DNA of 64,000 nucleotides from Planctomycetaceae bacterium (GTDB taxonomy: Bacteria; Planctomycetota; Planctomycetia; Pirellulales; Pirellulaceae): positions 1 to 64,000 of the forward strand of contig JAEUIQ010000107.1 in NCBI GenBank assembly GCA_016794985.1, given 5' to 3'. Both the position numbers and the translations under genes were made by a program. Under the pieces are notes generated by a model. That model worked only from the letters and a program-made list of their open reading frames with translations. It was not told the DNA's origin and made no database searches. This document shows positions 47,301 to 54,413 of this stretch, piece by piece. Positions within the stretch are counted from its first letter, which is position 1. Every line of letters starts with the position of its first letter.

Positions 47301-47441
47301 AGCTCCTGCCGGATCCAAATGGAACAAGACACCGACAAACCGACCGTTCATCCACTCAAAATTTTGGCTCGCGCTTATGGATTGATGCCGGAGTTGGGGG
47401 ACGTTTTCGAGCGTCGTGGCCGAGCGGGACTTTTGTCGTAG
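44376..47441 (+). CDS. FAD-linked oxidase fused to Fe-S / CCG-domain oxidoreductase (GlcD-GlpC type)
   Basis: 1021 residues from ATG 44376. The FAD-binding type 4 domain covers about 35-215 (PLIPRGCGSGLAGESLGNGL, DSVTVQPGLILSSL, YGTVGGAVARDSCGSRWHDH). The linked C-terminal cap runs to about 505 and ends RIFDPNFILNPGKII. Two 4Fe-4S motifs follow near 598 (CNGCGQCRTLGRVERMCP) and 658 (CFNCHQCRIDCPAG). A CCG-type heterodisulfide-like domain ends the protein (HHLPCHQRA, KGCSGMAGLFGVFERNY, TECSSCRIQMEQD). This matches D-lactate or D-2-hydroxyglutarate dehydrogenase-like membrane-associated enzymes that pass electrons to quinones. The exact substrate is not predictable. Confidence 0.9.
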   Translation: MDPQRHRIQEDLRGLIAGQVLCDDVTIQQYATDASIFQIVPLGVVRPTTHEDVVAVVNYAREHQIPLIPRGCGSGLAGESLGNGLIIDFSTSMTQVLAVGRDSVTVQPGLILSSLSTELLKYERILGVDPGNRSYGTVGGAVARDSCGSRWHDHGSIGEQVLGARLVLADGTTIHLGQTASESTAESRAAKLLLQNQVLGCRERIESLLPSVTTKVRPAGYRIQAIQLDGAIEMLPLMAGSEGTLAIMTEVTLRTFPLPNHRGVALLFFSRITDAARVSAKLRNLPIRACDLVDRRLLSLAREADPRYRDWIPQGAEAMLLVEAQSESQNRLLDTLSDILVVADGCLNQGVPHYITVERNKRDLCWRLVRRIIPTLYRLRGSTRAVPFLEDILIPPEEMDEFLVTAQERLNQQKLTASYFSHASQGRIQIRPFIDLADPADMGRLEALTEAIYEDVWQRGGAVGTYGALGLSRTPYFRRQAEAIYPAHAEIKRIFDPNFILNPGKIIRSGFETYHSQIRSVLPQCLVRPNQSPSSLESASTSMGASSDSRVTSLQTSDLGEVVADGETRVAVPKELAIIEPQLNWDPETLAHNARNCNGCGQCRTLGRVERMCPVFRVSREEAASPRAKANLLRAVITGHMPAANLSTAEMKSVTDTCFNCHQCRIDCPAGADIPKIVNELRAQYVANNGLGLAERLLLRMDWMYAVASASPTLAHYLMTHSWSRWLLGRITGISAQRKLPRVHGKTFLQWAKRKRLHHSATSDGPKVVLFVDAFVNWNDPELGRALVAILEHHGIAVTVPLNQKFSGLSLISAGAINPAKKIASANVAILAEAVRDGATILTIEPAATLALKHEYLHILAEPDAKLVADNTTEATQYLWQLHEQGKLRTNFRETPIHLAHHLPCHQRATVDGNPGVELLKLIPKLNVTAIQKGCSGMAGLFGVFERNYRTSLKIGAEMMREVRQDSYQAGTTECSSCRIQMEQDTDKPTVHPLKILARAYGLMPELGDVFERRGRAGLLS

Positions 47442-47455
47442 AAGTGGGAACGAAG

Positions 47456-48601
47456 ATGGATAATCATCGTGGCTGGTGGCGGATCGTGGATGCAAACTTC
47501 AATCGATGTAGCGAAGGGATGCGCGTCCTGGAAGATTGGTCGCGCTTTGTGGCTGACGATCCCGAGTTGTCAAAGACTTGTAAAGAGATGCGTCATCGTT
47601 TGCATGAACTCAGCAACGCTTGGCCCCTCGAACAACGCTTGGCGACACGCGATGTGGCTGCGGATGTGGGACGAACCATCAAAACCGAATCCGAAAGACA
47701 TCGAAGTAACGAGTTAAGTTTCTTACAAGCCAATTGCTATCGAGTCCAACAAAGCCTTCGGGTTTTGGAAGAAGCCGCGAAGCTGCTTGAATTGATTGCG
47801 GCTCCTGAGCTAGAGAAGTTGCGCTACCGCAGCTACGAATTGCAACAAAGGTTGATCTTGGGCCTGGTTGGACCGGCGCAGCAGGTCGCAGCGGATAACA
47901 AGGGCCGCCATCCCGGAGGTAGCGCCGCATGGCGTTCCAATATCCTCGGGATCGAAGAAAAAACGTTGGAGGATCGGCTCAAATTGCTCCAGGCGGCGAC
48001 GCTGTATGTGTTGACTGATGCTTGCGGTGGATTTGCCGCGTTTCAACAACACGTCGAGCAATTGGTGGTATTGGGCGTCGATGTGATACAGCTTCGCGAG
48101 AAGAGCTTGACCGATCTCCAATTATGGGAGTTCAGCTCGTGGACAGCTCAGTTCTTGGCGCCCACGCGAGTCCTGTTGATCATCAATGACCGCGCCGACA
48201 TTGCCGCCGGTGTGGGAGCCGACGGCGTGCATGTCGGTCAAGATGAATTGCCGGTGGAGGCCGTACGTCAGGTGGTTGGACCAGAACGATTGATCGGCGT
48301 TTCGACCCATGAGGTGAAGCAAGTTCAAACGGCGCAGCAAACGTCAGCGAACTATTTGGGTTTAGGGCCCGTGTTTCCATCACGCACGAAATCGTTTCCG
48401 GGATTTGCGGGATTGGAAACCTTGCGTAACTGCGCGCCGTATCTGGAGCTACCCACCTTTGCGATTGGTGGCATCGACGCCAGTAACGTGAGTCAAGTTT
48501 ACGCGACAGGTCTATCCAGGATTGCCGTTCAAGGCGCGCTCGGTCCCGGGAAACTATCCCGCGCGATGGTCCAAACGCTACGTCCAACTTCCGTGTCGTA
48601 G
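47456..48601 (+). CDS. thiE: thiamine-phosphate synthase with N-terminal ThiD2-like domain
   Basis: 381 residues from ATG 47456 (GGGAACGAAG upstream). Residues 8-125 form the extra domain seen in cyanobacterial and planctomycete ThiE (WWRIVDANFNRCSEGMRVLE, RFVADDPELSKTCKEMRHRL, FLQANCYRVQQSLRVLEEAA). I believe this corresponds to the ThiD2 family described as a monofunctional HMP-P kinase. Residues 175-375 are ThiE: LYVLTDACGG, VDVIQLREKSLTD, INDRADIAAGVGADGVHVGQ and YLGLGPVFPSRTKSFPGF. ThiE joins HMP-PP and thiazole phosphate to give thiamine phosphate. It begins 14 bases after the FAD/Fe-S gene, so it may be co-transcribed with it. Confidence 0.92.
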   Translation: MDNHRGWWRIVDANFNRCSEGMRVLEDWSRFVADDPELSKTCKEMRHRLHELSNAWPLEQRLATRDVAADVGRTIKTESERHRSNELSFLQANCYRVQQSLRVLEEAAKLLELIAAPELEKLRYRSYELQQRLILGLVGPAQQVAADNKGRHPGGSAAWRSNILGIEEKTLEDRLKLLQAATLYVLTDACGGFAAFQQHVEQLVVLGVDVIQLREKSLTDLQLWEFSSWTAQFLAPTRVLLIINDRADIAAGVGADGVHVGQDELPVEAVRQVVGPERLIGVSTHEVKQVQTAQQTSANYLGLGPVFPSRTKSFPGFAGLETLRNCAPYLELPTFAIGGIDASNVSQVYATGLSRIAVQGALGPGKLSRAMVQTLRPTSVS

Positions 48602-48619
48602 GATAAATGGGCTTCCTTC

Positions 48620-49525
48620 TTATTTCGTCGACTCCGCGACGGGATAGTGCGTGATATCGTATTCGATACTTGTCGGAGGTCGCTGATCGAACGAAACGGA
48701 ATACGTCAACTTTTCAATTGCGGCTTCTACCGCAGATTTTCCTTGGCCGCTGGTAACCACAAACTGAGTCCCCGACTCGTACTGGATGTTTATCTGATCG
48801 TAAATCAAGCCTTGATTAGTACCCTCTCGTTCGAACTCCAAACGAATCACACGCCAATCTTGATTCGAATCAACATACGGCTGGCATTTGGCAGGATAGT
48901 AAACAAACGGAGCAGAGCCCTTCATAAGCGAAACGCCAGGGATTTTCGATTCTAGTCCATGTGTCATCGAGAATTCGATGAGGTAAATGCCCGGTTGAGT
49001 GTCAACTGGAGCAAATCGCGTCACGTTTGTGTCCGCGTCTGCAAAGATGTCGCTTAGCGGAACGCCCATGATGGCAAAGGGTGCTGTCGACCACAGGCTG
49101 TTCTGGAACAAACGCTGAGCGGGCTTGATTGCGCCCGCGGGCTCGTCCGCTCGCTTTTTCCAGGTCGTATCGTTCTCGGCTTTCTCGAATGTACTCCAAC
49201 CGAAATCTTGTTGAATCAACTTGATGATTTCCGCACCACGATTGGCTTGCCGTTTGGGACGCACGGCAGCTACGATCTTGTTCGGGTTCAAACTTCGCAC
49301 ATCGGTTACGATCAACTTCCCATCCAGTCGGCTGATGGTCACGTCCACATCGACCCCGTCACTCCATTGCACGCGCCAAGCTCCATCACGTTCAAAGGCT
49401 TGGTGCAACTTGTTCCAACCAGGAGATGCTGACTCTAGAACTTGGTCGCGAAAGTTGATTTTATCTTGAGCCGATACGTTGCCGAGCAAGAGCAAAGCGA
49501 CGGTGATGATAAGCCAACCACGCAT
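48620..49525 (-). CDS. secreted protein of unknown function
   Basis: 301 residues from ATG 49525 (GGAGTATCC upstream), which gives a classic signal peptide (MRGWLIITVALLLLGNVSAQ). The frame is open back to 49615 but those residues are not signal-like. The mature protein is mixed alpha/beta with no repeats (WNKLHQAFERDGAWRVQWSD, VDVDVTISRLDGKLIVTDVR, APVDTQPGIYLIEFSMTHGL). The last part holds WRVIRLEFEREGTNQGLIYD. No family recognised. Converges on thiE with an 18-base gap between stops. Confidence 0.75.
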   Translation of the reverse strand: MRGWLIITVALLLLGNVSAQDKINFRDQVLESASPGWNKLHQAFERDGAWRVQWSDGVDVDVTISRLDGKLIVTDVRSLNPNKIVAAVRPKRQANRGAEIIKLIQQDFGWSTFEKAENDTTWKKRADEPAGAIKPAQRLFQNSLWSTAPFAIMGVPLSDIFADADTNVTRFAPVDTQPGIYLIEFSMTHGLESKIPGVSLMKGSAPFVYYPAKCQPYVDSNQDWRVIRLEFEREGTNQGLIYDQINIQYESGTQFVVTSGQGKSAVEAAIEKLTYSVSFDQRPPTSIEYDITHYPVAESTK

Positions 49526-49756
49526 GATGGATACTCCAATAAACTGAGTTCGAATCGGTTCGAGACACACGCACATGCGCAATAGGAAGACACGAGAACT
49601 CGCCAGACCTTGCAACCTATTGCCCGAGAACCAATGTAAGGCTCATTAAAAAGCGAGACAAGGTTCCCAAAAGAGGCGAGACCGTGATTAGTCAGTCATG
49701 TCCCGACGATTTCGAAGCCCCCCGGCCCACGAAAAAGTTTATCCAAAGTCTTGCCT

Positions 49757-52700
49757 TTATTGCTGCGACGCCCGCAAGCAGCAATTCTTGAACTTCTTCC
49801 CACTGCCGCAGGGGCAGGGCTCATTTCGACCGATTTTTCTTGAAATGAATTGTGCCGAGCCGTTCGGTCCAGTGGACCGTTCCGTGAGTTCGGCAAAATC
49901 GTGGCCAATCACGATCCGACGATCGACCCATGAATCTGTGGATGAGGTCGTGTGCGGCGGAAATTCATCGGGGGACAACTGCGCGGCAAGTTCTTGATGG
50001 CGTCGACTGGAGGTTTTGTCGCCAAGCTCATAGTAGACGCCGGCCATTAGGGAGTGCGTCTTACCGCGTTCCGTGGTGTATTCTGGGTCGTGTCGATAAA
50101 GATCATCAATACGCAGGGCCTCCTCGATAATTGGCTTTGCTCGTCGGGCCTGCCCGTTTCTAAGTAGAATTCCGGCGAGATTGCACAGATCCGAGGCATA
50201 TTTCTTTGACTGTGTCCCAAAGAACTGACGATCGACCTCAACGGCGAGTCGGGCAATTTGCTCGGCATGTTCAAATTTCAAATCGTCAAAATGTTCGGAG
50301 CAGATCGTAGAGATAATCGCGGTTAGCGAATCGGCGGAAGCCATTAAGCTTGGAATTGTTTTTGCTGAATTATCGGTTCGAAAAAGTGGCGATTGAAGAT
50401 GTGAAATGGCGGACTTAAGTGCATTTGACATTATGGCAATATGTTCGTTTCTCACGCCGATCTGGGCTGCCACGTCTCCAAGCAACAGGCAACTCCTTGC
50501 CCACTCTTCGCCAGAAACAAGGATCCGCGGCAAATCATTAGAAATTGCCTTTGCGCAAAAGTCTATCGCTTGACTTAAGTGGCCGAGCATTAAGGCGATT
50601 CTCGCTGCGATCCGTAGACTGCGCGAGTACTCGATTCGATTTTGGTTGCCACGTTCGAAAAAAGTTAACGCGTGACAAGCAGATTTCCAAGCGTCGGCAA
50701 GTCTGCCATATTCCATTTCGAATTGGGCAATGTTCGATTCAAGAACACCTGGTTCCCAATTCTTTGCAAATGAACTTTGTTGAAACGCCTCCCTTGCCGC
50801 AAGGGCCGTCGTCCATGCAGCATCCATGTCTTTGTTGTCGCGGTAACACTCCGAAAGGTTCACCAAGCTTTTGGCGAGATTCGCGGCGATTCCGGATTGT
50901 CGGTCAAACTCGACAGCCGTTTGAACCGCGAACAATTGTCCTTGACGATTTCCACAAGCCCGTTCTGCGGCAGCAAGGTTGCTGTAACGAGCCGCCAATT
51001 TCTCAGCGCCTAATTCTGCAATTTCGGCCCAACGGATCGACCGCCTCAATACGCTTCTAGCCGAAGCATGCTTATGTGTGACATTGAGATAAACACCGAA
51101 GTCATTGGATAGCCAAGCTAGACCGTGGGACACGAAGTCGTCAGGAAACGACTCGATAAGTATGGTTAGGGTTGGTTCGAGTGAAGACCAAATCCGCATG
51201 CACTGGGTGTCGCTTCGGTCGAACGGGCGCTCGTGTTCTGGTCCGTAAAGCGAATGCCAAAACATCGGCAGCAATTTCTCTGCAAATTCACACCTTTCTT
51301 GACTCGTCATCGAGGCCAAAAGATGCGCTGCCACGAGTCGATGGATCCGAGCGAACTCGAGTTCATCGCCGCTGCTCAGCAAACGCAAACCGGTCAGACG
51401 GCGGCGGAGCGTTTGCACCGGGTCGGCTCCGAATTCGTTGGGAGTGGCGAGTTCCGGATGCCGCGCGATCGTCAACGCACGCAACCACGGCCACGGGATA
51501 CGATCGGGCGGCAACAGCGAGGCGAATCGCAAGGCGGTGCGTGCTGGAGCATCAAGGCGATCAAGCGTCTCCGCGAGAATCACGCCCACTTGCTTGCTCT
51601 GCGTGAGCATCGCGGCCGCGACGTCTTCGTCTCGCATGGGCAGCGCATCGACCGTCGGCAACCCGCGCTCGCGCAATGTCGCCAAGAACGTGGTTGGGGT
51701 AACTTCTTCATGCAGCCCGAGGAAGATCGCCACCTGTTCCACCGCCAACGTGAAGCCCCCCAACGCCCGCACGATCTCTCGCGCTGATGCCTCCTCGGCG
51801 GCACTGGCGAAGTCGGGTAACGGCCGTCCGCCAACGGCCAGAGAATTATTGTGGATCGCACGCGGCGGCTGATGGTCACGGATCAGGCTTAGCGCCGATT
51901 CTTCGTCAAGCGAATCGATCGAGAGAACGGCCAGCCGGTTTTTTTGCTCGCGCACATCCAAACGAGTCGTCGCCAAGATCCGCAGCCACCCCGATCCCAG
52001 TCCGCCAGGCAGCGTCGCGAGTTCAGGTGGCGAAAGCAGCTCAGGCTCCGACACGTTGTCGAGCAGCAACAAAACCGCGGCCCCGCGATCCGGATCGCTA
52101 TCCTGGACCGCCAAGGCTCGGGACTTGAGATGATCTAGGACGCCACGGCCTAACAGGACCGCGTCATTTTTCTCAGCCGCGGTCGGCGTGAAGCCCAACG
52201 TTCGTTCCCAGGCCAGCTTTCCAATCAGTGGTAACAGCTCCTTGTGACCTTCCGCACCCAGACTCCACAAGCCGCCACGATAACAGTCTGCCCAGGCGTG
52301 GGCGTACGATACAGCCAATTCGGTCTTCCCTTGCCCGCCCAGTCCATTGACGGCAGTTACGACACCTACGGAACCAGTCGCCAAGTTCTCATGCAGCTGC
52401 CGCAGCTCCTGTCGTCGCCCGACGAAATGTGGATTGTGCCAACGCAAATTGCCCGGCACGCCTGTCGCACGCCGCGCTCGTTGCAATCGTTCCCACAAAC
52501 TTTCGCCCAGCTTCGCCAACCGCCGCTGGACTTCAGCTTCCTGCAAAGAGTGAATACCGGTTGGAAACCAAGGACGGATGTCCGTAAAGTTGCCACGGAG
52601 TAATTCATCCAGTTGACGGGCGTTTTGCTGTTCGTTGCCGCCGGGAACTTCGATAAAGTAAACCGTGGCCACGCAGTCCGAACCCATCAATTGATGCACC

Positions 52701-52999
52701 TGACGGCGGACATACTCATCCCATTCGGCCCGGCAGTATTCACTAGCAAAGTAATTGGGTGATAAACAGACGAGTAGAATCTTGGACGAACGCAATCCGA
52801 CCAGGATTCGTTGCCGCCAATCGTCCATGTCGTTAATCGCGTTCTTGTCGAAAAAAATACGTAGGGGTTCCGTGCTAAACCGGCGATGATCGGCCAAGAT
52901 ATGTTCGTAGAGTGCCGTGACCCAACCTGGCTCTGGGGAATTGTCCCTCCTAGCGTAGCTCAAGAATATATCCCACTCTGCTTGTCGTTCTGAATTCAC
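49757..52999 (-). CDS. TIR / NB-ARC (STAND) / TPR / SEC-C protein, NLR-like immune candidate
   Basis: 1080 residues from a GTG at 52999 with GGAGAG seven bases upstream. Residues 8-145 are a TIR domain (WDIFLSYARRD, LRIFFDKNAINDMDDWRQRI, LVCLSPNYFASEYCRAEW); Cys89-x-x-Glu92 supplies the Glu used by NAD-cleaving TIRs. A linker leads to the NB-ARC ATPase with Walker A GLGGQGKT at 219-226, Walker B VLLLLDNVSEPELL, sensor ILATTRLD and GGFTLAVEQVAIFLG. Winged-helix-like sequence follows to about 565, then TPR units to about 1000. A SEC-C zinc motif closes it at 1057-1074 (GRNEPCPCGSGKKFKNCC). No transposase or defence gene is adjacent. G+C content drops sharply at about residue 567. Confidence 0.92.
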   Translation of the reverse strand: MNSERQAEWDIFLSYARRDNSPEPGWVTALYEHILADHRRFSTEPLRIFFDKNAINDMDDWRQRILVGLRSSKILLVCLSPNYFASEYCRAEWDEYVRRQVHQLMGSDCVATVYFIEVPGGNEQQNARQLDELLRGNFTDIRPWFPTGIHSLQEAEVQRRLAKLGESLWERLQRARRATGVPGNLRWHNPHFVGRRQELRQLHENLATGSVGVVTAVNGLGGQGKTELAVSYAHAWADCYRGGLWSLGAEGHKELLPLIGKLAWERTLGFTPTAAEKNDAVLLGRGVLDHLKSRALAVQDSDPDRGAAVLLLLDNVSEPELLSPPELATLPGGLGSGWLRILATTRLDVREQKNRLAVLSIDSLDEESALSLIRDHQPPRAIHNNSLAVGGRPLPDFASAAEEASAREIVRALGGFTLAVEQVAIFLGLHEEVTPTTFLATLRERGLPTVDALPMRDEDVAAAMLTQSKQVGVILAETLDRLDAPARTALRFASLLPPDRIPWPWLRALTIARHPELATPNEFGADPVQTLRRRLTGLRLLSSGDELEFARIHRLVAAHLLASMTSQERCEFAEKLLPMFWHSLYGPEHERPFDRSDTQCMRIWSSLEPTLTILIESFPDDFVSHGLAWLSNDFGVYLNVTHKHASARSVLRRSIRWAEIAELGAEKLAARYSNLAAAERACGNRQGQLFAVQTAVEFDRQSGIAANLAKSLVNLSECYRDNKDMDAAWTTALAAREAFQQSSFAKNWEPGVLESNIAQFEMEYGRLADAWKSACHALTFFERGNQNRIEYSRSLRIAARIALMLGHLSQAIDFCAKAISNDLPRILVSGEEWARSCLLLGDVAAQIGVRNEHIAIMSNALKSAISHLQSPLFRTDNSAKTIPSLMASADSLTAIISTICSEHFDDLKFEHAEQIARLAVEVDRQFFGTQSKKYASDLCNLAGILLRNGQARRAKPIIEEALRIDDLYRHDPEYTTERGKTHSLMAGVYYELGDKTSSRRHQELAAQLSPDEFPPHTTSSTDSWVDRRIVIGHDFAELTERSTGPNGSAQFISRKIGRNEPCPCGSGKKFKNCCLRASQQ

Positions 53000-53243
53000 G
53001 AGTTCGCTCTCCGATTACACCGAGACGGGCTTTTCAATTTAAGTGATCGAGCTTGCATCGCTCCTTAATCAGCCTGCCGCGGAGGTGCCAGTCAACGTAA
53101 CACCAAACGAATCGAAAAGCGAGCAGAGTACCGAAACTCGCCATTGGGCATTTTGCCTGAGCATTTGATCCATTCGATCGGGACTAGGTCGCTCGTTGGT
53201 AGTGGCGACACCAAGCCGCGCGCGGGACAAGACCTGTTGCATT
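53000..53243. other. upstream region of the TIR gene, before the repeat block
   Basis: 244 bases that must hold the TIR gene promoter (minus). I recognise no element. A 75-codon minus frame (53092-53319) runs into the first repeat and is not believed. Confidence 0.4.
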
Positions 53244-53450
53244 GTCGCAGCTCAATTTCGTCGTAGCCGGGCCCGGTAGGAAATTGCAACGGTTCTAGTA
53301 GAATTCTCAAGCGTGTCATGCCGGGAGACTATTAGCGTTTATCAGCGTGAATTAGCGGTTTAACGCAGTCGAATTGTTCGAGTCCACAAGTGAAAGGCGG
53401 TGAACCGCTAATAAACACTAATGAACGCTAATGAATACCGCTTGATGATT
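53244..53450. repeat. long palindromic repeat element A, copy 1
   Basis: Left arm 53331-53359 and right arm 53404-53432 are imperfect inverted repeats; each arm is three 10-base iterations of ATTAGCGTTT type. A conserved ~85-base leader (CGTAGCCGGGCCCGGTAGG, GCAACGGTTCTAGTAGAATT, CAAGCGTGTCATGCC) precedes the left arm. Confidence 0.92.
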
Positions 53451-53466
53451 GATGGTTTTTCGGAAT

Positions 53467-53666
53467 CCAATTTCGTCGTAGCCGGGCCCGGTAGGAGCTT
53501 GCAACGGTTCTAGAAGAATTCCCAAGCGTGTGATGCGGCGAGACTATTAGCGTTTATCAGCGTGAATTAGCGGTGTAACGCAGTCGAACTGTTCGAGTCC
53601 ACGAGCGAAAGGCGGCAAACCGCTAATAAACACTAATGAACGCTAATGAATACCGCTTGATGATTG
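53467..53666. repeat. long palindromic repeat element A, copy 2
   Basis: Left arm 53546-53574 and right arm 53619-53647 pair at 24 of 29 positions. The spacer holds a small palindrome TCGAACTGTTCGA. The leader is nearly identical to copies 1 and 4. Confidence 0.92.
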
Positions 53667-53764
53667 TTGCATTGTCGCAGCTCAACTGCGGCGTAGCGGA
53701 CTCGGTAGGACCTTGCAACCACCGGGAAGTTTCCCGAAGCATTGGTGACTTCCGCTACGAACAA
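53665..53764. repeat. hairpin repeat element B, copy 1
   Basis: The element is bounded by GTAGCGGA and TCCGCTAC, which are inverted copies. Inside, CGGGAAGTTTCCCG is a perfect short hairpin, flanked by ACCA and TGGT. Its start shares the CGTAGCGG...CTCGGTAGG...CTTGCAAC theme with the leader of element A. Confidence 0.88.
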
Positions 53765-53810
53765 ACGTCATTATCTTGGTTTTGAACTCGCCCTGGGTCG
53801 GGCACACTTT

Positions 53811-53988
53811 ATTCAACGGTTCTAGTAGAATGCCAAATTGTGTCATGCCGGGACACTATTAGCGTTTATCAGCGTGAATTAGCGGTGTAACGCAGTCGAA
53901 TTGTTCGGGTCTACGAGTGAAAGGCGGCAAACCGCTAATGAACACTTATGAACACTAATTAACGCTAATGAACACCGCTCGATGATTG
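53811..53988. repeat. long palindromic repeat element A, copy 3 (truncated leader, extended arm)
   Basis: Only the last part of the leader is present (CAACGGTTCTAGTAGAAT). Left arm 53858-53886 has three 10-base iterations, but the right arm 53931-53969 has four (ACCGCTAATG AACACTTATG, then AACACTAATT AACGCTAAT), so arm length varies by single iterations. Confidence 0.9.
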
Positions 53989-53995
53989 GTGCTTT

Positions 53996-54202
53996 GTCGC
54001 AGTCCAATTTCGTCGTAGCCGGGCCCGGTAGGAGCTTGCAACGGTTCTAGTAGAATTCCCAAGCGTGTCATGCCGCGAGACTATTAGCGTTTATCAGCGT
54101 GAATAAGCGGTGTAACACAGTCGAACTGTTCGAGTCCACGATCAAAAGGAGGTGAACCGCTAATGAACACTAATAAACACTAATGAATACCGCTCGATGA
54201 TT
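53996..54202. repeat. long palindromic repeat element A, copy 4
   Basis: Left arm 54083-54111, right arm 54156-54184, with a full leader. The left arm carries one change (GAATAAGCGG). Directly followed by the second B element, as copy 2 is followed by the first. Confidence 0.92.
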
Positions 54203-54302
54203 GTTGCTTTGTCGCAGTCCAATTGCGGCGTAGCGGAGCTCGGTGGGAGCTTGCAACCACCCGGAAGTTTTCCGAAGCCTTGGTGACTTCCGCTGCGAAC
54301 AA
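54201..54302. repeat. hairpin repeat element B, copy 2
   Basis: About 85-90% identical by eye to the B copy at 53665 (GTAGCGGAGCTCGGTGGG, CGGAAGTTTTCCG, GGTGACTTCCGCTGC). The closing arm has a G for A change (CCGCTGC), so the outer stem is slightly weaker. Confidence 0.88.
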
Positions 54303-54413
54303 CGCCATGCATCCAAGCGTGACTGCATTCGCGTGTTGATTCGCTCTTGTTGGGAGGGCTGTCAAGAGTAACCGACCTGTCCCGATGACTCTTTGCCGAT
54401 TTCCTCGTAAGTA

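Noticed and set aside
53092..53319. 75-codon minus-strand frame upstream of the TIR gene
   Set aside because: It starts inside the first repeat element and has no coding character.
53244..54302. CRISPR array
   Set aside because: Units are about 200 bases long, palindromic over their length and unevenly spaced, with no constant 25-40-base repeat alternating with unique spacers and no cas genes.
53244..54302. integron attC sites
   Set aside because: No GTTRRRY/RYYYAAC core pairs at the ends, no cassette ORFs between copies and no integrase gene.
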